Under the pieces are notes generated by a model. That model was not told the origin of the DNA. It made no database searches and was given only the letters and a program-made list of their open reading frames with translations. From positions 1,116,001 to 1,180,000 of the forward strand of contig JADJTQ010000001.1 in assembly GCA_016711125.1 (NCBI GenBank): a DNA stretch of 64,000 nucleotides, read 5' to 3'. Shown here in pieces: positions 1 to 10,402 of this stretch (position 1 is its first letter; every line of letters begins with the position of its first letter). The DNA comes from Saprospiraceae bacterium. GTDB taxonomy: Bacteria > Bacteroidota > Bacteroidia > Chitinophagales > Saprospiraceae. A program made the position numbers and the translations under genes.

Positions 1-848
1 TTCAACACCGGACCTTGTATCCTCAAAGCCTCTTAATTTCAGATTTAGAAACAGATCACTCTGCTGATAGCTTGTAATACCGTAATTTATTATGATCAAT
101 CCGAGTACTATCGAAAAAATGACAAGGATACCTTTGACCTTTGTATTGTAGAGGAATAGTGCATAAGTCGCGACCAATGGTATCAGGCTCATGAAGATAA
201 GCCCCGTCTCGCTCTAATAATGGCGAAGTAGAGAGTCAAGCCGAGAACAACCCAGGCGACGATTTTGCGTGACCTGGAATGATACATATAGGTGAGGAGT
301 ATGAATCCTGCGGGGATTCCAAATGTTTTCGAAATGGTTTCAACCACTCCCTGACTTTCTATATTTCGAAAGTCAGGGAGTAGTATCTGCTTGACAAAGC
401 CCAGGTAGAGTAAGAGACAAATTAACCCGGAGATGGCAACTGCATTAAAGGCAGTACGATAGAATCTCAAATTTCGTGGAAACAGCAAGGACAGTGGTGT
501 CAGAAAAACAAACATACCGTACCATGCATCAAACATTAGTCGCTTCATCAGTTCATAATCGGCGCTAACTCCGCGTACAATAATCATCAATAGCCAGATA
601 CAATAGATTTTAAATAGAGCATCCAGATAGACGCTTTCTAAACGAAAACGCAGCAGGGCAAAGCATCCGAGTATCATGAGCCCGATGCCAAAGGTTTGAA
701 AAAGCTGTAAGATTGCATAATCGAGGTCGGCGTTGACTGTTAGTGTATAAAATAGCGAATAGGTCAAGAAACCAGACCAGAAGAGCAAGACTGCTCTTTC
801 TTGTTTGTCGGATAAAGTGAATGTATTGATAGTTAATGGATCGTTCAC
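1..848 (-). CDS. O-antigen ligase/polymerase-like membrane protein, frameshifted, cut by window edge
   Basis: Multi-pass membrane protein; at least six hydrophobic segments lie between residues 20 and 215. The motif IIRARRG resembles the arginine-rich loop of O-antigen ligase/Wzy-type proteins, which join or polymerise surface glycans at the periplasmic face. The frame stops near base 189 just after RARRGLSS, but the other frame continues directly with MSLIPLVATYALFLYN and stays open to base 1, so one base is missing near 190 (GLIFM would be expected). It overlaps the upstream glycosyltransferase by 4 nt, which implies one operon. The C-terminus lies outside the window. Wzy polymerase versus ligase cannot be decided from sequence alone. 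Confidence 0.7.
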
Positions 849-2077
849 TTGCTTGTTTTCTCTAAATTGTCAAATAGTCTAAGGTGTTGCTTCATCACTT
901 TATCATGATCTAAATCTGAAGGCACGAAACCCTTCAGATTATTCTGTATAGTGTAGAGAATACCATTGGCCAGATCTTCACTATCCTTATATTTTGCCAG
1001 ATAACCATTTTTTTTGTGAATAACCATATCTGGAATTCCACCCGTATCAAATGCTACAACAGGCGTGGCGCATGCCAGAGATTCAAATATGGTGTAAGGT
1101 AAATTGTCATTTAGGGAGGGTGCGATAAAGACATCAGAGGTGTTATAGATTATTGACATTTCGACCTCGCTCATTACTCTGCCCATGTTTTTTATATTAA
1201 AGGGTATATTATCCAGTTGCGTTGAGTCACTGGTTCCACCAAAAATAAGAAGAGTAACATCGTCAGAGGAAATTCGATCACCCAATAGTTCCAGCGCTTT
1301 CATCAGATATGTCCAACCCTTGTAAGGACTGTCGATTGCTACTGCACCGAAAGCCAGGACAATTTGCTTAGGCTCGATATTGAGTATTTCACGACTAAGC
1401 TGCTTGTTATGAGGTTTGTAGATATCATGGTTTAATAGGTTTGGAATATGGTAGATGGGCTTGTCTTTTGTGAGTGCAGATTGATTCGCACATTCTGCAA
1501 GCCAGGAACTCGGTGAAATGAAATGTAGATTTTCAAAATCACTGTACAGTTTCCTTTTTAGTTTAAAACCAGATGCTGCTAACTTTCTTTTATCGCCGGA
1601 TTCAAACATTGGACACTCGCTACAGTCCGAAGTATAATTAGTACAATCGCCGGAATAATGACATCCTCCGGTGATCGACCACATATCGTGCATAATGATG
1701 ATAATGGGTTTTCCCGTTTTCGCAAGTTGTCTGATATTTTTAATACTCATGAAACCATGGAGTACCCAATGAAGGATAATGATATCTGCATTTTGTACCG
1801 ATGACACCTGACTGACATCCGTTCCAAATAATGGGTAAGAGAATAATCCCCTTTCCTTTTTAATCTTGCCGGTATATATTGCTTGTAAATGGTTGTTTAA
1901 TCTCGATTTTAGATGTTGTATGGTGCCGAGGCTTGCTAGATTTTTACCTGAAGGTATATCCGAATACAAAGACAATACTGAAGAGCATATTCCGGCACTT
2001 ACATAGGCTTCGTGAAGTCTTCTGGCAAAATCGCCGGAAGCACTCATTTTATATTGTAACTGTACCACTTTGGACAT
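845..2077 (-). CDS. glycosyltransferase family 4 (capsule/EPS locus)
   Basis: 410-residue cytosolic GT-B glycosyltransferase. The C-terminal half has the GT4 nucleotide-sugar signature (SLNDNLPYTIFESLACATP, then VVAFDTGG), including the conserved E-x7-E-type region. The N-terminal half has HDMW and a Cys-rich stretch (about residues 145-165: CHYSGDCTNYTSDCSECP) typical of WcaC-like capsule enzymes. It would add one sugar to the lipid-linked repeat unit; donor and acceptor are not inferable. It sits between the flippase (12 nt upstream) and the ligase-like gene (4-nt overlap). Confidence 0.85.
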   Translation of the reverse strand: MSKVVQLQYKMSASGDFARRLHEAYVSAGICSSVLSLYSDIPSGKNLASLGTIQHLKSRLNNHLQAIYTGKIKKERGLFSYPLFGTDVSQVSSVQNADIIILHWVLHGFMSIKNIRQLAKTGKPIIIIMHDMWSITGGCHYSGDCTNYTSDCSECPMFESGDKRKLAASGFKLKRKLYSDFENLHFISPSSWLAECANQSALTKDKPIYHIPNLLNHDIYKPHNKQLSREILNIEPKQIVLAFGAVAIDSPYKGWTYLMKALELLGDRISSDDVTLLIFGGTSDSTQLDNIPFNIKNMGRVMSEVEMSIIYNTSDVFIAPSLNDNLPYTIFESLACATPVVAFDTGGIPDMVIHKKNGYLAKYKDSEDLANGILYTIQNNLKGFVPSDLDHDKVMKQHLRLFDNLEKTSK

Positions 2078-2089
2078 TGGCCTGATTAT

Positions 2090-3469
2090 TTATTTGATCC
2101 AGATACCCCTCTTTGATCGATGAATGATCTGAAAGTATTGAAAAGGCGCCAGTAAATAACCATTAAATCCTGCTATCGCACCAGCAATAAAAAGTGAATA
2201 TGCACCCATTTTGAACCACTTAATCATGATCATTGCAACCAGGATGTAAATAAAGGGACTGATCAGACTGGTGATGAATTGGAGTCTCAGAGCACTAATC
2301 CCATTTAGAAAAGCAACATATTTATCTGCAAAGATTGAAACACTAAAATAAATCAGTCCCGCAATTGAAAGCGAGTTGCTGATTTGTACAGTACCTTCAC
2401 CTAGCCAGAGGCTGTAAATTTTTTGCGAAAAGAACAACATAAAAAGTCCGCATACGATAATGATTCCACCAAGAATATTATATTTTCTGATCGCATTCTT
2501 GATCCATTGAAAGTCCTTGTTCATGAAGGCTTCGGTAGATGCCGACCAAAAGGGAGTGAGGAAAATGGCGAAGATCATGCTGAGTACACTAAAGTATTTG
2601 TATACAATGTTGTACGGTGTAACTTCTACCGGACTAAAATTTTGTGCGATAATGAAATTGGCAGTTTGAAATTGGATGATAGCTGCCAATTGAATGACGA
2701 AGAATATAATGCCTAGATTAAAAAGATCTTTTGAGTAGGCAAAATTGACTTGCTTCCATGATGGGCGGTATCTTTTGAATGTCCCCTGAAAAAGGAATAC
2801 ATTTGCCACTAACAATATACTCACTGGCGATATACAAAGCGCTAATCCCAGGTATAGCAGGGACCCTTCGCTAAAGCGGACCAGAAATAAGACTATGCAT
2901 AGGGAAAAAATTTGGCTAAATAGATCAATCAAAGCTGATTTTGCAGGTTGTTGACTGGCGATTAGAATGGTTGTGATAATACGCAGGACAAACTGAATGC
3001 AGAAGTAAGTGAAAACAATTACTGCAAGCGTGCTAATATCAGCAGCCATGCTTTGTGGGGTATTTGAAATAGCAGACCAATCTAAAAGCTGATTGACTAC
3101 CATAAAAACGAGCCACACGGCCAGGAATATTAAACTCAGAATTGCATAAGCTGTACTTACATAACCCTGAGCCACATCGTGCTCATCACGTGCTAGTGCT
3201 TCAGCAAATTTATTTCTAAGTCCCTGGGTTAGACCGATATCAAAAAAGCTGAACCATGCAATGACCGAGCTGATGGTGAGCCAGATGCCGTATTTGACGG
3301 TGTCGACATATCCAATGGTCAAAGGAACCAGAATCAGGCTAGTGAGAATACTGGCTCCTTTTATAAAGATATTAGCGAGAATATTCTTTTTAGCAATTAT
3401 CGATCGAGCAGGACCCCGGTTTAATAATTGAACGGCTGAAATATATATTGCAGACTTAAAGTAATTCAT
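2090..3469 (-). CDS. oligosaccharide flippase (Wzx/MATE-like)
   Basis: Polytopic membrane protein of about 459 residues with roughly 12 hydrophobic segments, of the polysaccharide biosynthesis (Wzx, MOP superfamily) type, which flips undecaprenyl-linked repeat units to the periplasm. A longer frame opens at 3541 but would overlap the upstream glycosyltransferase by 68 nt; I chose the Met at 3469 (MNYFKSAIYI), 4 nt after that gene's stop. The segment FDIGLTQGLRNKFAEALA is characteristic of the family's first cytoplasmic loop. Family call is firm; substrate is unknown. Confidence 0.85.
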   Translation of the reverse strand: MNYFKSAIYISAVQLLNRGPARSIIAKKNILANIFIKGASILTSLILVPLTIGYVDTVKYGIWLTISSVIAWFSFFDIGLTQGLRNKFAEALARDEHDVAQGYVSTAYAILSLIFLAVWLVFMVVNQLLDWSAISNTPQSMAADISTLAVIVFTYFCIQFVLRIITTILIASQQPAKSALIDLFSQIFSLCIVLFLVRFSEGSLLYLGLALCISPVSILLVANVFLFQGTFKRYRPSWKQVNFAYSKDLFNLGIIFFVIQLAAIIQFQTANFIIAQNFSPVEVTPYNIVYKYFSVLSMIFAIFLTPFWSASTEAFMNKDFQWIKNAIRKYNILGGIIIVCGLFMLFFSQKIYSLWLGEGTVQISNSLSIAGLIYFSVSIFADKYVAFLNGISALRLQFITSLISPFIYILVAMIMIKWFKMGAYSLFIAGAIAGFNGYLLAPFQYFQIIHRSKRGIWIK

Positions 3470-3473
3470 ACAA

Positions 3474-4640
3474 CTATAGATTGGCCAACTCTTTAGAAGA
3501 GATAGACCTCTTTTGCAGTTGAATTCTTTGAGTTGGCGCACTCTGCTTTTCCTTACGAATAAAGTTGCAAACCTGTTGGTTTACCTGTTCGGTAAATAAC
3601 TTATAGTTGTATTTTTTCTGTACGAGATATCGTGCTCGTGCACTCATTTCTTCTACCAGATCCGGATGGTCAAATATGTATCTGGCTGCCTGACGCCAGC
3701 CTTCCACATCGCTATAGGCTACATTAAGGCCAACTTTTTCTTTTTCCACGTCGAATGGATAAGCTTTATTCTGAGTGGTAATGACTGGTTTTCCCATAGC
3801 CATGGCTTCCATTACAACGGTAATTCCAGATGTATCAAGCCTCTCAGATTCAGAGAGGGGTACCATGACTGCCAAAGCATCATAATAGTCCTGGCGAATA
3901 ACGGAAGTTGATCCAAACGGGAGGGAATTGTCCAGCGTTATGTTAGGAGTGAGGGTGCAGTCTTCAAATCCTTTGAGATTACCAACAGTCGTAATTTTTA
4001 ATGGATATTCAATTGAATTAAATGCTGATACAAGGGTTTTAAAATCTCTTAGACTTCCCCCTGTACAATAGAAGTAGTCCTTCCTGGGGGGGTTAACCTG
4101 GGCATCGATAAATGTCTGAAAGTGATCTACATCGACACCCCAGTTGTCTATAAAGATTGATTTACCTTTTAAAGAGGCACATTGACTGCGTTTAAAAAGT
4201 TGCTCGTTATAGAATAAAATCAAATCAGTACCTTTAAAGTAGACATATCTGATGCCTTGTGATTTTAAGTTTTTAAGTGAATGCTTGTAATCCGGCTTGT
4301 AGGCATATTGTGCAACTGAAATGAGGGGTTTATTGAATAATTTGATGCTTCTGAGAAATGCTATCAGGAATGAGAATTCCATAAAAGGAAAAAATATTAG
4401 GTCATAGTGCTTTGCCCTAAGTACACAGTCAATTTGCTGCTGCAAAAAATTGATTCCCAATCGATTTCCTAATTTGTTAAGCAAAGTTGACTGCGCATTG
4501 GTTTTTAAGACATCTACCTGATGACCGGTATTTCGAAGTTGATCATAAAACCAGTAATGGTGTGAGGCTCTATGCTTTTGGGAAATGAAGGAGTCTCGTA
4601 CATCCTGGATAGGGTGAAATACGAACAAAATTTTCTTCAT
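3474..4640 (-). CDS. glycosyltransferase family 4
   Basis: 388-residue GT-B glycosyltransferase. The donor-binding region near residues 260-300 (SERLDTSGITVVMEAMAMGKPVITT) carries the GT4-type E-x7-E arrangement. The N-terminus (FVFHPIQDVRDS, then DVLKTNAQST) forms the first Rossmann-like half. It has no signal peptide, so it acts on the cytosolic face on the lipid-linked glycan. It lies in the capsule operon between the initiating transferase and the flippase. Confidence 0.82.
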   Translation of the reverse strand: MKKILFVFHPIQDVRDSFISQKHRASHHYWFYDQLRNTGHQVDVLKTNAQSTLLNKLGNRLGINFLQQQIDCVLRAKHYDLIFFPFMEFSFLIAFLRSIKLFNKPLISVAQYAYKPDYKHSLKNLKSQGIRYVYFKGTDLILFYNEQLFKRSQCASLKGKSIFIDNWGVDVDHFQTFIDAQVNPPRKDYFYCTGGSLRDFKTLVSAFNSIEYPLKITTVGNLKGFEDCTLTPNITLDNSLPFGSTSVIRQDYYDALAVMVPLSESERLDTSGITVVMEAMAMGKPVITTQNKAYPFDVEKEKVGLNVAYSDVEGWRQAARYIFDHPDLVEEMSARARYLVQKKYNYKLFTEQVNQQVCNFIRKEKQSAPTQRIQLQKRSISSKELANL

Positions 4641-4687
4641 TATTGAAGGGTTTGAAGATGTTGAAATATTGGCTATTTTGTTGACGG

Positions 4688-6136
4688 TTAAACTGCATTT
4701 TGTTCTCCTTTTATCATGTTAATCAATGTTAAGCAAATGCATTTATAGTCAAACCAAAGGTTCCAGTTTTCAATATAATTGACATCATATTCCACTCTCT
4801 TGATCATTTTAAAGAGCGAGTTAGTAGGACCTCTCCAACCATTTACCTGAGCCCAACCAGTCACTCCGGGTTTGACCTCGTGACGGATCATATAACTCTC
4901 GATGATTTTTGCATAGTCTTCCGTGTGCTTTAGCATATGGGGTCTCGGACCTACAACTGACATTTCACCTTTTAATACATTAATAAATTGGGGTAGTTCA
5001 TCTAGACTGGTTTTTCTAAGTAGATTGCCAACCCGAGTGATACGATAATCTCCTTTCGTTGCCTGCCTGGAGTCGGAATCCTGGTTGACCGTCATCGTTC
5101 GGAATTTGATCATCATAAAGGGTTTATTCCAATAGCCTGTTCTTTCTTGTAGAAAGAAGATGGGGCCGCGTGATTCCAATCGTATCAAAATTGCAATGAA
5201 GGGAAATAACCAGGGATATATTGTGAGGATGACCACTATGGAAAATATGATATCAAAGAGGCGTTTTAAAGCCTTGTTTCGGATATGACGAAGCGGTTCT
5301 TTTTTTCGTCCAAAAACGGGTAGACCACCAACTAGTTTGATCTGCAGACCTTTTTTGAAAACATCGACTTCTTTCGGAATTACTTCGAATTCTATTAAAT
5401 AGTTACGGCATCGGCTACTCAATTGACTAAGTTCGTGATTGGTGAGATTGCTGTCTATGTAATAGAGTTTATCGATATAGCCCTTAACCAGGTACTCTGA
5501 GATTTGGGTATAGTCTCCAAGATTAGCTATGCTGCCTATTTTCCCGTCTCCAAATCGACCCCACAATGCTGTGTGTTTTCCATATAGGGTCTGAATGACT
5601 TCCAGGATTTTGTCGATTTGCTTCTGTGTCCCTCCTACAATCGCATAATTCAGAGAACTATTTCTTGTGGGATTATAGTGTAATCGCAAAATTGCATGAA
5701 CCACAACCGAAACGACCAAATAAATTAAAAAGGCATTTAAAAGGAAGTGGATCTGAAAGTATTGAAAAAAGAATTGATAATAGACCAGACTTAATACACC
5801 AAAGTATAATGTAGTTGTGTAAAAATGTTCTCTTATGTTTAGTTTGTCATCTTCTATAATCCAATAGGTGTCGGAAGAAAAGGACAGTATGAGCCAACCA
5901 ATATTTGCGACAATCATAAATATCGTCGGATCGGCCATTTGCATATTCAAAGCACTTTGTGATACTAAATTTAAATTTAGAATGCTGAATAGAATAAGGT
6001 TTAACAGGGCCCAATCGATCCATATTAAGTGGACAGATGAGTTTTCAAAATAGGGTTTGCCAAAAGATTTGACAGGAGGGAAGACGAAGGTTTTCGAATC
6101 CTTCGCCACCACATCGTGGGTAACTTGGGTAATCAT
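4688..6136 (-). CDS. undecaprenyl-phosphate sugar phosphotransferase (WcaJ-like)
   Basis: 482-residue initiating transferase of polysaccharide repeat-unit synthesis: it moves a sugar-1-phosphate from a UDP-sugar onto undecaprenyl phosphate. N-terminal membrane segments and a CoA-binding-like domain are followed by the bacterial sugar transferase domain (about residues 285-480) with KRLFDIIFS, PFMMIKFRTM, TSLDELPQFINVLKGEMSVV, GPRP and VKPGVTGWAQVNGWRG, all hallmarks of the polyisoprenyl-phosphate hexose-1-phosphate transferase family. Length is normal for the WcaJ/PssY group. A perfect inverted repeat lies 36 nt upstream of the start. Confidence 0.92.
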   Translation of the reverse strand: MITQVTHDVVAKDSKTFVFPPVKSFGKPYFENSSVHLIWIDWALLNLILFSILNLNLVSQSALNMQMADPTIFMIVANIGWLILSFSSDTYWIIEDDKLNIREHFYTTTLYFGVLSLVYYQFFFQYFQIHFLLNAFLIYLVVSVVVHAILRLHYNPTRNSSLNYAIVGGTQKQIDKILEVIQTLYGKHTALWGRFGDGKIGSIANLGDYTQISEYLVKGYIDKLYYIDSNLTNHELSQLSSRCRNYLIEFEVIPKEVDVFKKGLQIKLVGGLPVFGRKKEPLRHIRNKALKRLFDIIFSIVVILTIYPWLFPFIAILIRLESRGPIFFLQERTGYWNKPFMMIKFRTMTVNQDSDSRQATKGDYRITRVGNLLRKTSLDELPQFINVLKGEMSVVGPRPHMLKHTEDYAKIIESYMIRHEVKPGVTGWAQVNGWRGPTNSLFKMIKRVEYDVNYIENWNLWFDYKCICLTLINMIKGEQNAV

Positions 6137-6171
6137 AACAAAGCGTTTGGGTGGGTTCCTTAATTAGTCTA

Positions 6172-6196
6172 AACATTGATTTTAATTATCAATGTT
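6172..6196. promoter_or_regulatory. perfect 9-bp inverted repeat upstream of the sugar transferase gene
   Basis: AACATTGAT at 6172-6180 is perfectly repeated inverted at 6188-6196 with a 7-nt A/T spacer. No T-tract follows on either strand, so a terminator is unlikely. Its place 36 nt before the WcaJ-like start suggests an operator or RNA hairpin; function is inferred only from position. Confidence 0.35.
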
Positions 6197-6430
6197 AATT
6201 TTGCATGGTTATACTTGCATTAATAGTGTTTTGGATTTTTTAAGTAAATTTATTTCTTAGCGTCTCGCCTTAGTTTAGGCTGGTGATTACTTGACTGACT
6301 TTCTATTATTTACTGTCTCTGCAGAATTTGTAGCATTTGCTATTTTCATGATTCTTCAAACTCACTTTATACTCACTCTGGAATGAGTTGAGATCGGATA
6401 GATCCTATATTAATTTGACTCTATTAGGGG

Positions 6431-8746
6431 TCAGTTGTAATAATGGTATGATTTGTAAGAGTGGCCACCTAGTTTTTTTACTGCATTGAAAATTAGAGAT
6501 GGATTGGTGAGTTTCTGACTATCTAGTATTTCCCTTGCATTTTCAAGCATTTCTTTTTTGGTAAACCCTGATCTGACTACATAGAGCGAATGAGTGATGT
6601 ACCTCGTTAACAACATTGCATCAGAAACAATACCGATCGGAGGAGTATCAACAATGACTACATCATAATATTTCTTAAAGTAATTGAACATTTCCTGGAG
6701 TTTTTCGGGTTTTAGTAACTCTGCTGGTTCAGGGGGGATCGGACCACTTGAAATAAAGTGCAAATGATCACTGATTTTGGATTCATGAATGATTGCTTTT
6801 AATTGCATGTTTTGTGTCAGATAGTTACTCAAACCATATTCGCTGATCTCCCCAAGATAGGAGGTCATCTTTGGTTTGCGGAGATCGAAGTCAATAATGA
6901 GTGTTTTCTTTCCGTTGGACGCAAAACTTGCAGCTAAGTTGACTGCAATAAATGTTTTTCCCTCAGTGCTTACGCTGGAGGTAATCAAAATGCTTTGATG
7001 TTTGTTTTCGTTATTAAATTGCAGATTAGTCCGAAGAGATCTGAATCGTTCTGAAATCCACGTTTTACTGTCTTTGGCAGTTACTACCTGTTGACCATTG
7101 ATTCTGGCCTGATTGATTGTACCGATAATTGGATGGTCTGGAATTATACCTTGGATGTCATCTTTGGTGCTAACGGAAGTTTTTAAAAGTTGAAATGTAG
7201 ATATGGTAATACAGGGGATGGCCAATCCGGCCAACAAACTCAGAATATAGATTAACTGCGCATTTGGTGACACGGGATACATGCTGCTATATGGCTGATC
7301 AATGATTTTGATGTTTGAGTGAGTTGCAACGAGGGTTAGTGCTGTTTCTTCTCTTTTTTGCAGCATATAGACGTAGAGCTCTTCGATAATCGATTTATCG
7401 CGTTCGATTTTGACCATTTGTCTTTCTTTACCAGGAACACTTTGCAGGTAGTTCTTGGTCTCATCATATTGATCCCTCACGTTGGTAGATTGAAGTTCGA
7501 GTTCGTGCTCAAGATTATCAACCGTGGCTGAAATGGAATTTTTTAGGTCGCGGAGATTTTGAGCGGAAGTCAGTGCATTGGGATGTGAGGACTGAGCAGA
7601 TTTTAGCATTTGTCTCCTATCCAACACCAAGGTATTATATTGGTCAATTGATTTGGCCAGATTACTATTTATCGAGGCCACATTTGCAGGGATCAATTCG
7701 AAATCCTCCGGTCCTCTTGCATTTAATTCTTGTTTTATTGATTTTAGGATTTCGACCTTGAGCTCGCCATTTTGTTGTTCTTCAATTAATTGATTCGCTT
7801 TTTCGAAAACCATGCCTAAATCGGAAGTTGTTTCTGAAGCGATATTATTATTGGTTTTAAATTTTTCGAGACTGTATTCAGCACGAGACAGGTCTTTTCC
7901 GACTTCTTTTAGTCTCTCTTCGATAAAATCCAAAGTGTTTTTTGTGATATCGTTGTTTTCTCTGTTTGAAAATAGCCTGTATTTTTCAATGAGATTGGAG
8001 AGGATGACGATGCCTCGTTCGGGAATTTCGTCTTCCAAAGATAGCTCTACTATGGAGGAATTAGGGTCGATTAGATTGACGCTTAATTTTCTGAGATATT
8101 TTTCAGTTGTTGATTCAATAGGTGTGTATTGAAAGTAGATGGTTTTGTTTTCGTTGGATAGATAAGGTCCGTTATATGATACTGTGAATCGACTATCAGA
8201 TGTCTTGATTGGTTTGTCAAATTCGAAAACACCGATAACAGTGTCTCCCGAGAGTTCAAATCTCTTGCTATTTAGTACTACTATTTTATAGCTTTGCCGA
8301 TGAATGTTCTGATTGGTTACTTCTAATGAATCAATCGATACCGGAATATTATGAAAGAGGTGTTCTTTTCCAAATTGTTTCGAAAGAAAGTAGTTGATTT
8401 GAAGATCCAGGTCTTCTACCACGGCTTTCATTAGTGAGAACGAACTCAGAATCTGAATTTCATTTGCTACATTTTCGGAAGTACTGGAAACCTGTAATTG
8501 TCTCTTAAACCAATCATCATCAAGACCCACGGGATTAGTGTCCTCCCGTAAAAGTAGTTTGCTCTTAATATCATAGCTCGGTTGTACTGAGGTCAAATAG
8601 AGAAAACCTAATCCTACCGTGATAAGGACCGAAATAAGATACCAATACCAAGGTCGTAAGAGATAGTTCTTGATCAGAGCCGAATAGTTGATTTTGGCAG
8701 ACGAAAGAATATGTGTTGTGCCAACTAGCTTATTCAGATAGGACAT
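6431..8746 (-). CDS. Wzc-like polysaccharide copolymerase/tyrosine autokinase
   Basis: 771-residue inner-membrane protein controlling chain length and export of capsule/EPS. Order: cytosolic N-terminus, membrane segment about residue 35-55, Wzz-type periplasmic domain with long coiled-coil stretches (about 270-480), a second membrane segment near 500, then a BY-kinase domain. Walker A is TSSVSTEGKT (about 587-597; the usual residue before EGKT is Gly, here Thr), Walker A' is LIIDFDLRKP, Walker B is VVIVDTPP. The tail ends in a tyrosine cluster (YKSYHYYN), the expected autophosphorylation site. It lies next to the Wza-like exporter and PHP phosphatase, its usual partners. Confidence 0.93.
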   Translation of the reverse strand: MSYLNKLVGTTHILSSAKINYSALIKNYLLRPWYWYLISVLITVGLGFLYLTSVQPSYDIKSKLLLREDTNPVGLDDDWFKRQLQVSSTSENVANEIQILSSFSLMKAVVEDLDLQINYFLSKQFGKEHLFHNIPVSIDSLEVTNQNIHRQSYKIVVLNSKRFELSGDTVIGVFEFDKPIKTSDSRFTVSYNGPYLSNENKTIYFQYTPIESTTEKYLRKLSVNLIDPNSSIVELSLEDEIPERGIVILSNLIEKYRLFSNRENNDITKNTLDFIEERLKEVGKDLSRAEYSLEKFKTNNNIASETTSDLGMVFEKANQLIEEQQNGELKVEILKSIKQELNARGPEDFELIPANVASINSNLAKSIDQYNTLVLDRRQMLKSAQSSHPNALTSAQNLRDLKNSISATVDNLEHELELQSTNVRDQYDETKNYLQSVPGKERQMVKIERDKSIIEELYVYMLQKREETALTLVATHSNIKIIDQPYSSMYPVSPNAQLIYILSLLAGLAIPCITISTFQLLKTSVSTKDDIQGIIPDHPIIGTINQARINGQQVVTAKDSKTWISERFRSLRTNLQFNNENKHQSILITSSVSTEGKTFIAVNLAASFASNGKKTLIIDFDLRKPKMTSYLGEISEYGLSNYLTQNMQLKAIIHESKISDHLHFISSGPIPPEPAELLKPEKLQEMFNYFKKYYDVVIVDTPPIGIVSDAMLLTRYITHSLYVVRSGFTKKEMLENAREILDSQKLTNPSLIFNAVKKLGGHSYKSYHYYN

Positions 8747-8773
8747 TATTTGTGTTTGAGGGTGAAGATCAGT

Positions 8774-9545
8774 TTATTTAAGAATGCTCACGATGACTGC
8801 AATTAGAGTTGCTGAACCGACCACGAAAGAAGCGGTCTCGTTTGTTTGATCACCAATCGCTCCGGTCTTGGCTTTTAGCGGCTCTATATAAACCAGGTCA
8901 TTCTGTCTGAGATAATAGTAGTCTGAATCAAAAATGGAAGATGATTGCAGATTAATTCGATTGAAAGTCCTAACGCCATCAATCTCGCGAATGATCAATA
9001 TGTTTCGTCGATCGGCATAATTGGTCAAGTCACCTGCTCTTGAGATTGCCTCAGGTAAGGTAATTCTTTCATTTACTACGGTAAAGGTTCCTGGATTGGC
9101 CACTTCTCCAGACACCGTTATCTTGAAATTGAGAAATCGGATGTTAACTACCGGATCACGCAGGTAGGAAGTCAGTAATTTGGCAATGCTTTCCTTCGCC
9201 TCAACCGTCGTTAGTCCATTTAAATTAATGGAGCCCAGAATTGGAAAATCTATATCGCCCTTCGGATCGACAAGGTATCCATTAAGCTGCAGCGATTCGA
9301 GGTTTCCAAAAGTCCAGTTGTAGTCAATGGGTCCTAGGTTAAAAAGGAGCTGCTGCAGCGATATCAGCAGCAAAGACTTTGATATCAAGCACGTCATTCG
9401 GCTGAATTATAATTGCCGGAGGATTTTTGATATCATGGGGTTCACTAGATAGATCGTGACTGTAATTGACAATATTTTTGTATGAAATACATCCTGAGGT
9501 GCAAATCAGGTAACTCAATATGATTGACCAGTTTTTTAGGCTCAT
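8774..9545 (-). CDS. Wza-like polysaccharide export lipoprotein, frameshifted
   Basis: Outer-membrane polysaccharide export protein (Poly_export plus SLBB domains) forming the exit channel for the glycan. It begins with a lipoprotein signal (CTSGC, about residues 15-19), then IIIQPNDVLDIKVF, the start of the export domain. The frame breaks at an A5 run at 9341-9345 (T5 in the coding sense): one T fewer joins DIAAAAPF to NLGPIDYNWTFG and the rest reads normally, with PKGDIDFPILGSI, VSGEVANPGTF and a C-terminal hydrophobic segment (about the last 20 residues). The break looks like a homopolymer error. It lies 27 nt upstream of the Wzc-like gene. Confidence 0.85.
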
Positions 9546-9647
9546 TATTTGAAATTAATCTGTCAATAAATTATTTTGGGTTTACCCGTAAAGCTTAAAT
9601 TTCATTTTGATGACATTAATTATCTCCGGTTCTCAGCTGTGGCCTTT

Positions 9648-10402
9648 CTATAGTAGTTCATTATTGGAGAATGAGTGTCGAAGTTTTATTTTCGATAGGT
9701 ATTTTAACTGATCTGGAGAGTGGATGTCCGTTCCGACGTACTCGTACCAATCACAATTCAATAGTTTTGAAGCTGAATTTCTAACGTGATCATTTTGGTT
9801 TGGAGCAAGTGAAAGAAGATTCAGTTGAAACAAGCAACCCAGTTCCTTGAGTTTTTCGTACTTGGTTAAATCTGAATGAAAGAACGAATATCTTTCCGGA
9901 TGAGCCAGCATAGGTTTATAGCCTGCAAGTTGCAATTCAAAGAGTACCTCTTCAATATTGGGAGGTGCCTGAAAAGTCGGAAACTCAATTAAAACTATTC
10001 TGTCATCGAGCGTCAGCAAATTGCGTGCAAGCAAATGTTTTTCGAAGCCACTATCCAGCATGTACTCGGCGGCAATCCCCAATTTGACTTCGAATCGAGA
10101 TCTATTTGTTTCCTGGGCAATCTGATAGAAACTGTGCAATAGTTTTTCCGGATTGTTGTCAGGAAAAAGGTTATTAATATGAGGAGTCGCTATTAGTTTC
10201 TTATAGCCCATCTGGACCAGGCCTCGATTACCAGGATGGCTTCATCGGTCGATTTAACACCATCATCTATGTTTGGCAACCAGTGGCCATGAACATCTAC
10301 GAGAACTTGATTTGATGTGGTCTCAAACGAATGACCGGAAACATGTATAAATAGTTCCTGTAGCTGATCTTTAACACCAATTAACATTGCTCGTCCGGTC
10401 AC
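9648..10402 (-). CDS. PHP-family tyrosine-protein phosphatase (CpsB/YwqE-like), frameshifted
   Basis: Metal-dependent phosphatase of the PHP superfamily that dephosphorylates BY-kinases such as the neighbouring Wzc. The motif DVHGHWLPNIDDG (HxH plus IDDG) near residue 35 matches the DxHSHxLPxIDDG signature; IATPHI, AHPERY and GTDIHS supply further metal ligands. The frame breaks at about 10208: EAWSR should join MGYKKLIATPHI with one extra base. Total length (about 250) fits the family. First gene of the capsule operon. Confidence 0.85.

Noticed and set aside
1..10402. Invertible or phase-variable capsule promoter
   Set aside because: No recombinase gene and no inverted repeat pair flanking a promoter was found in the window.
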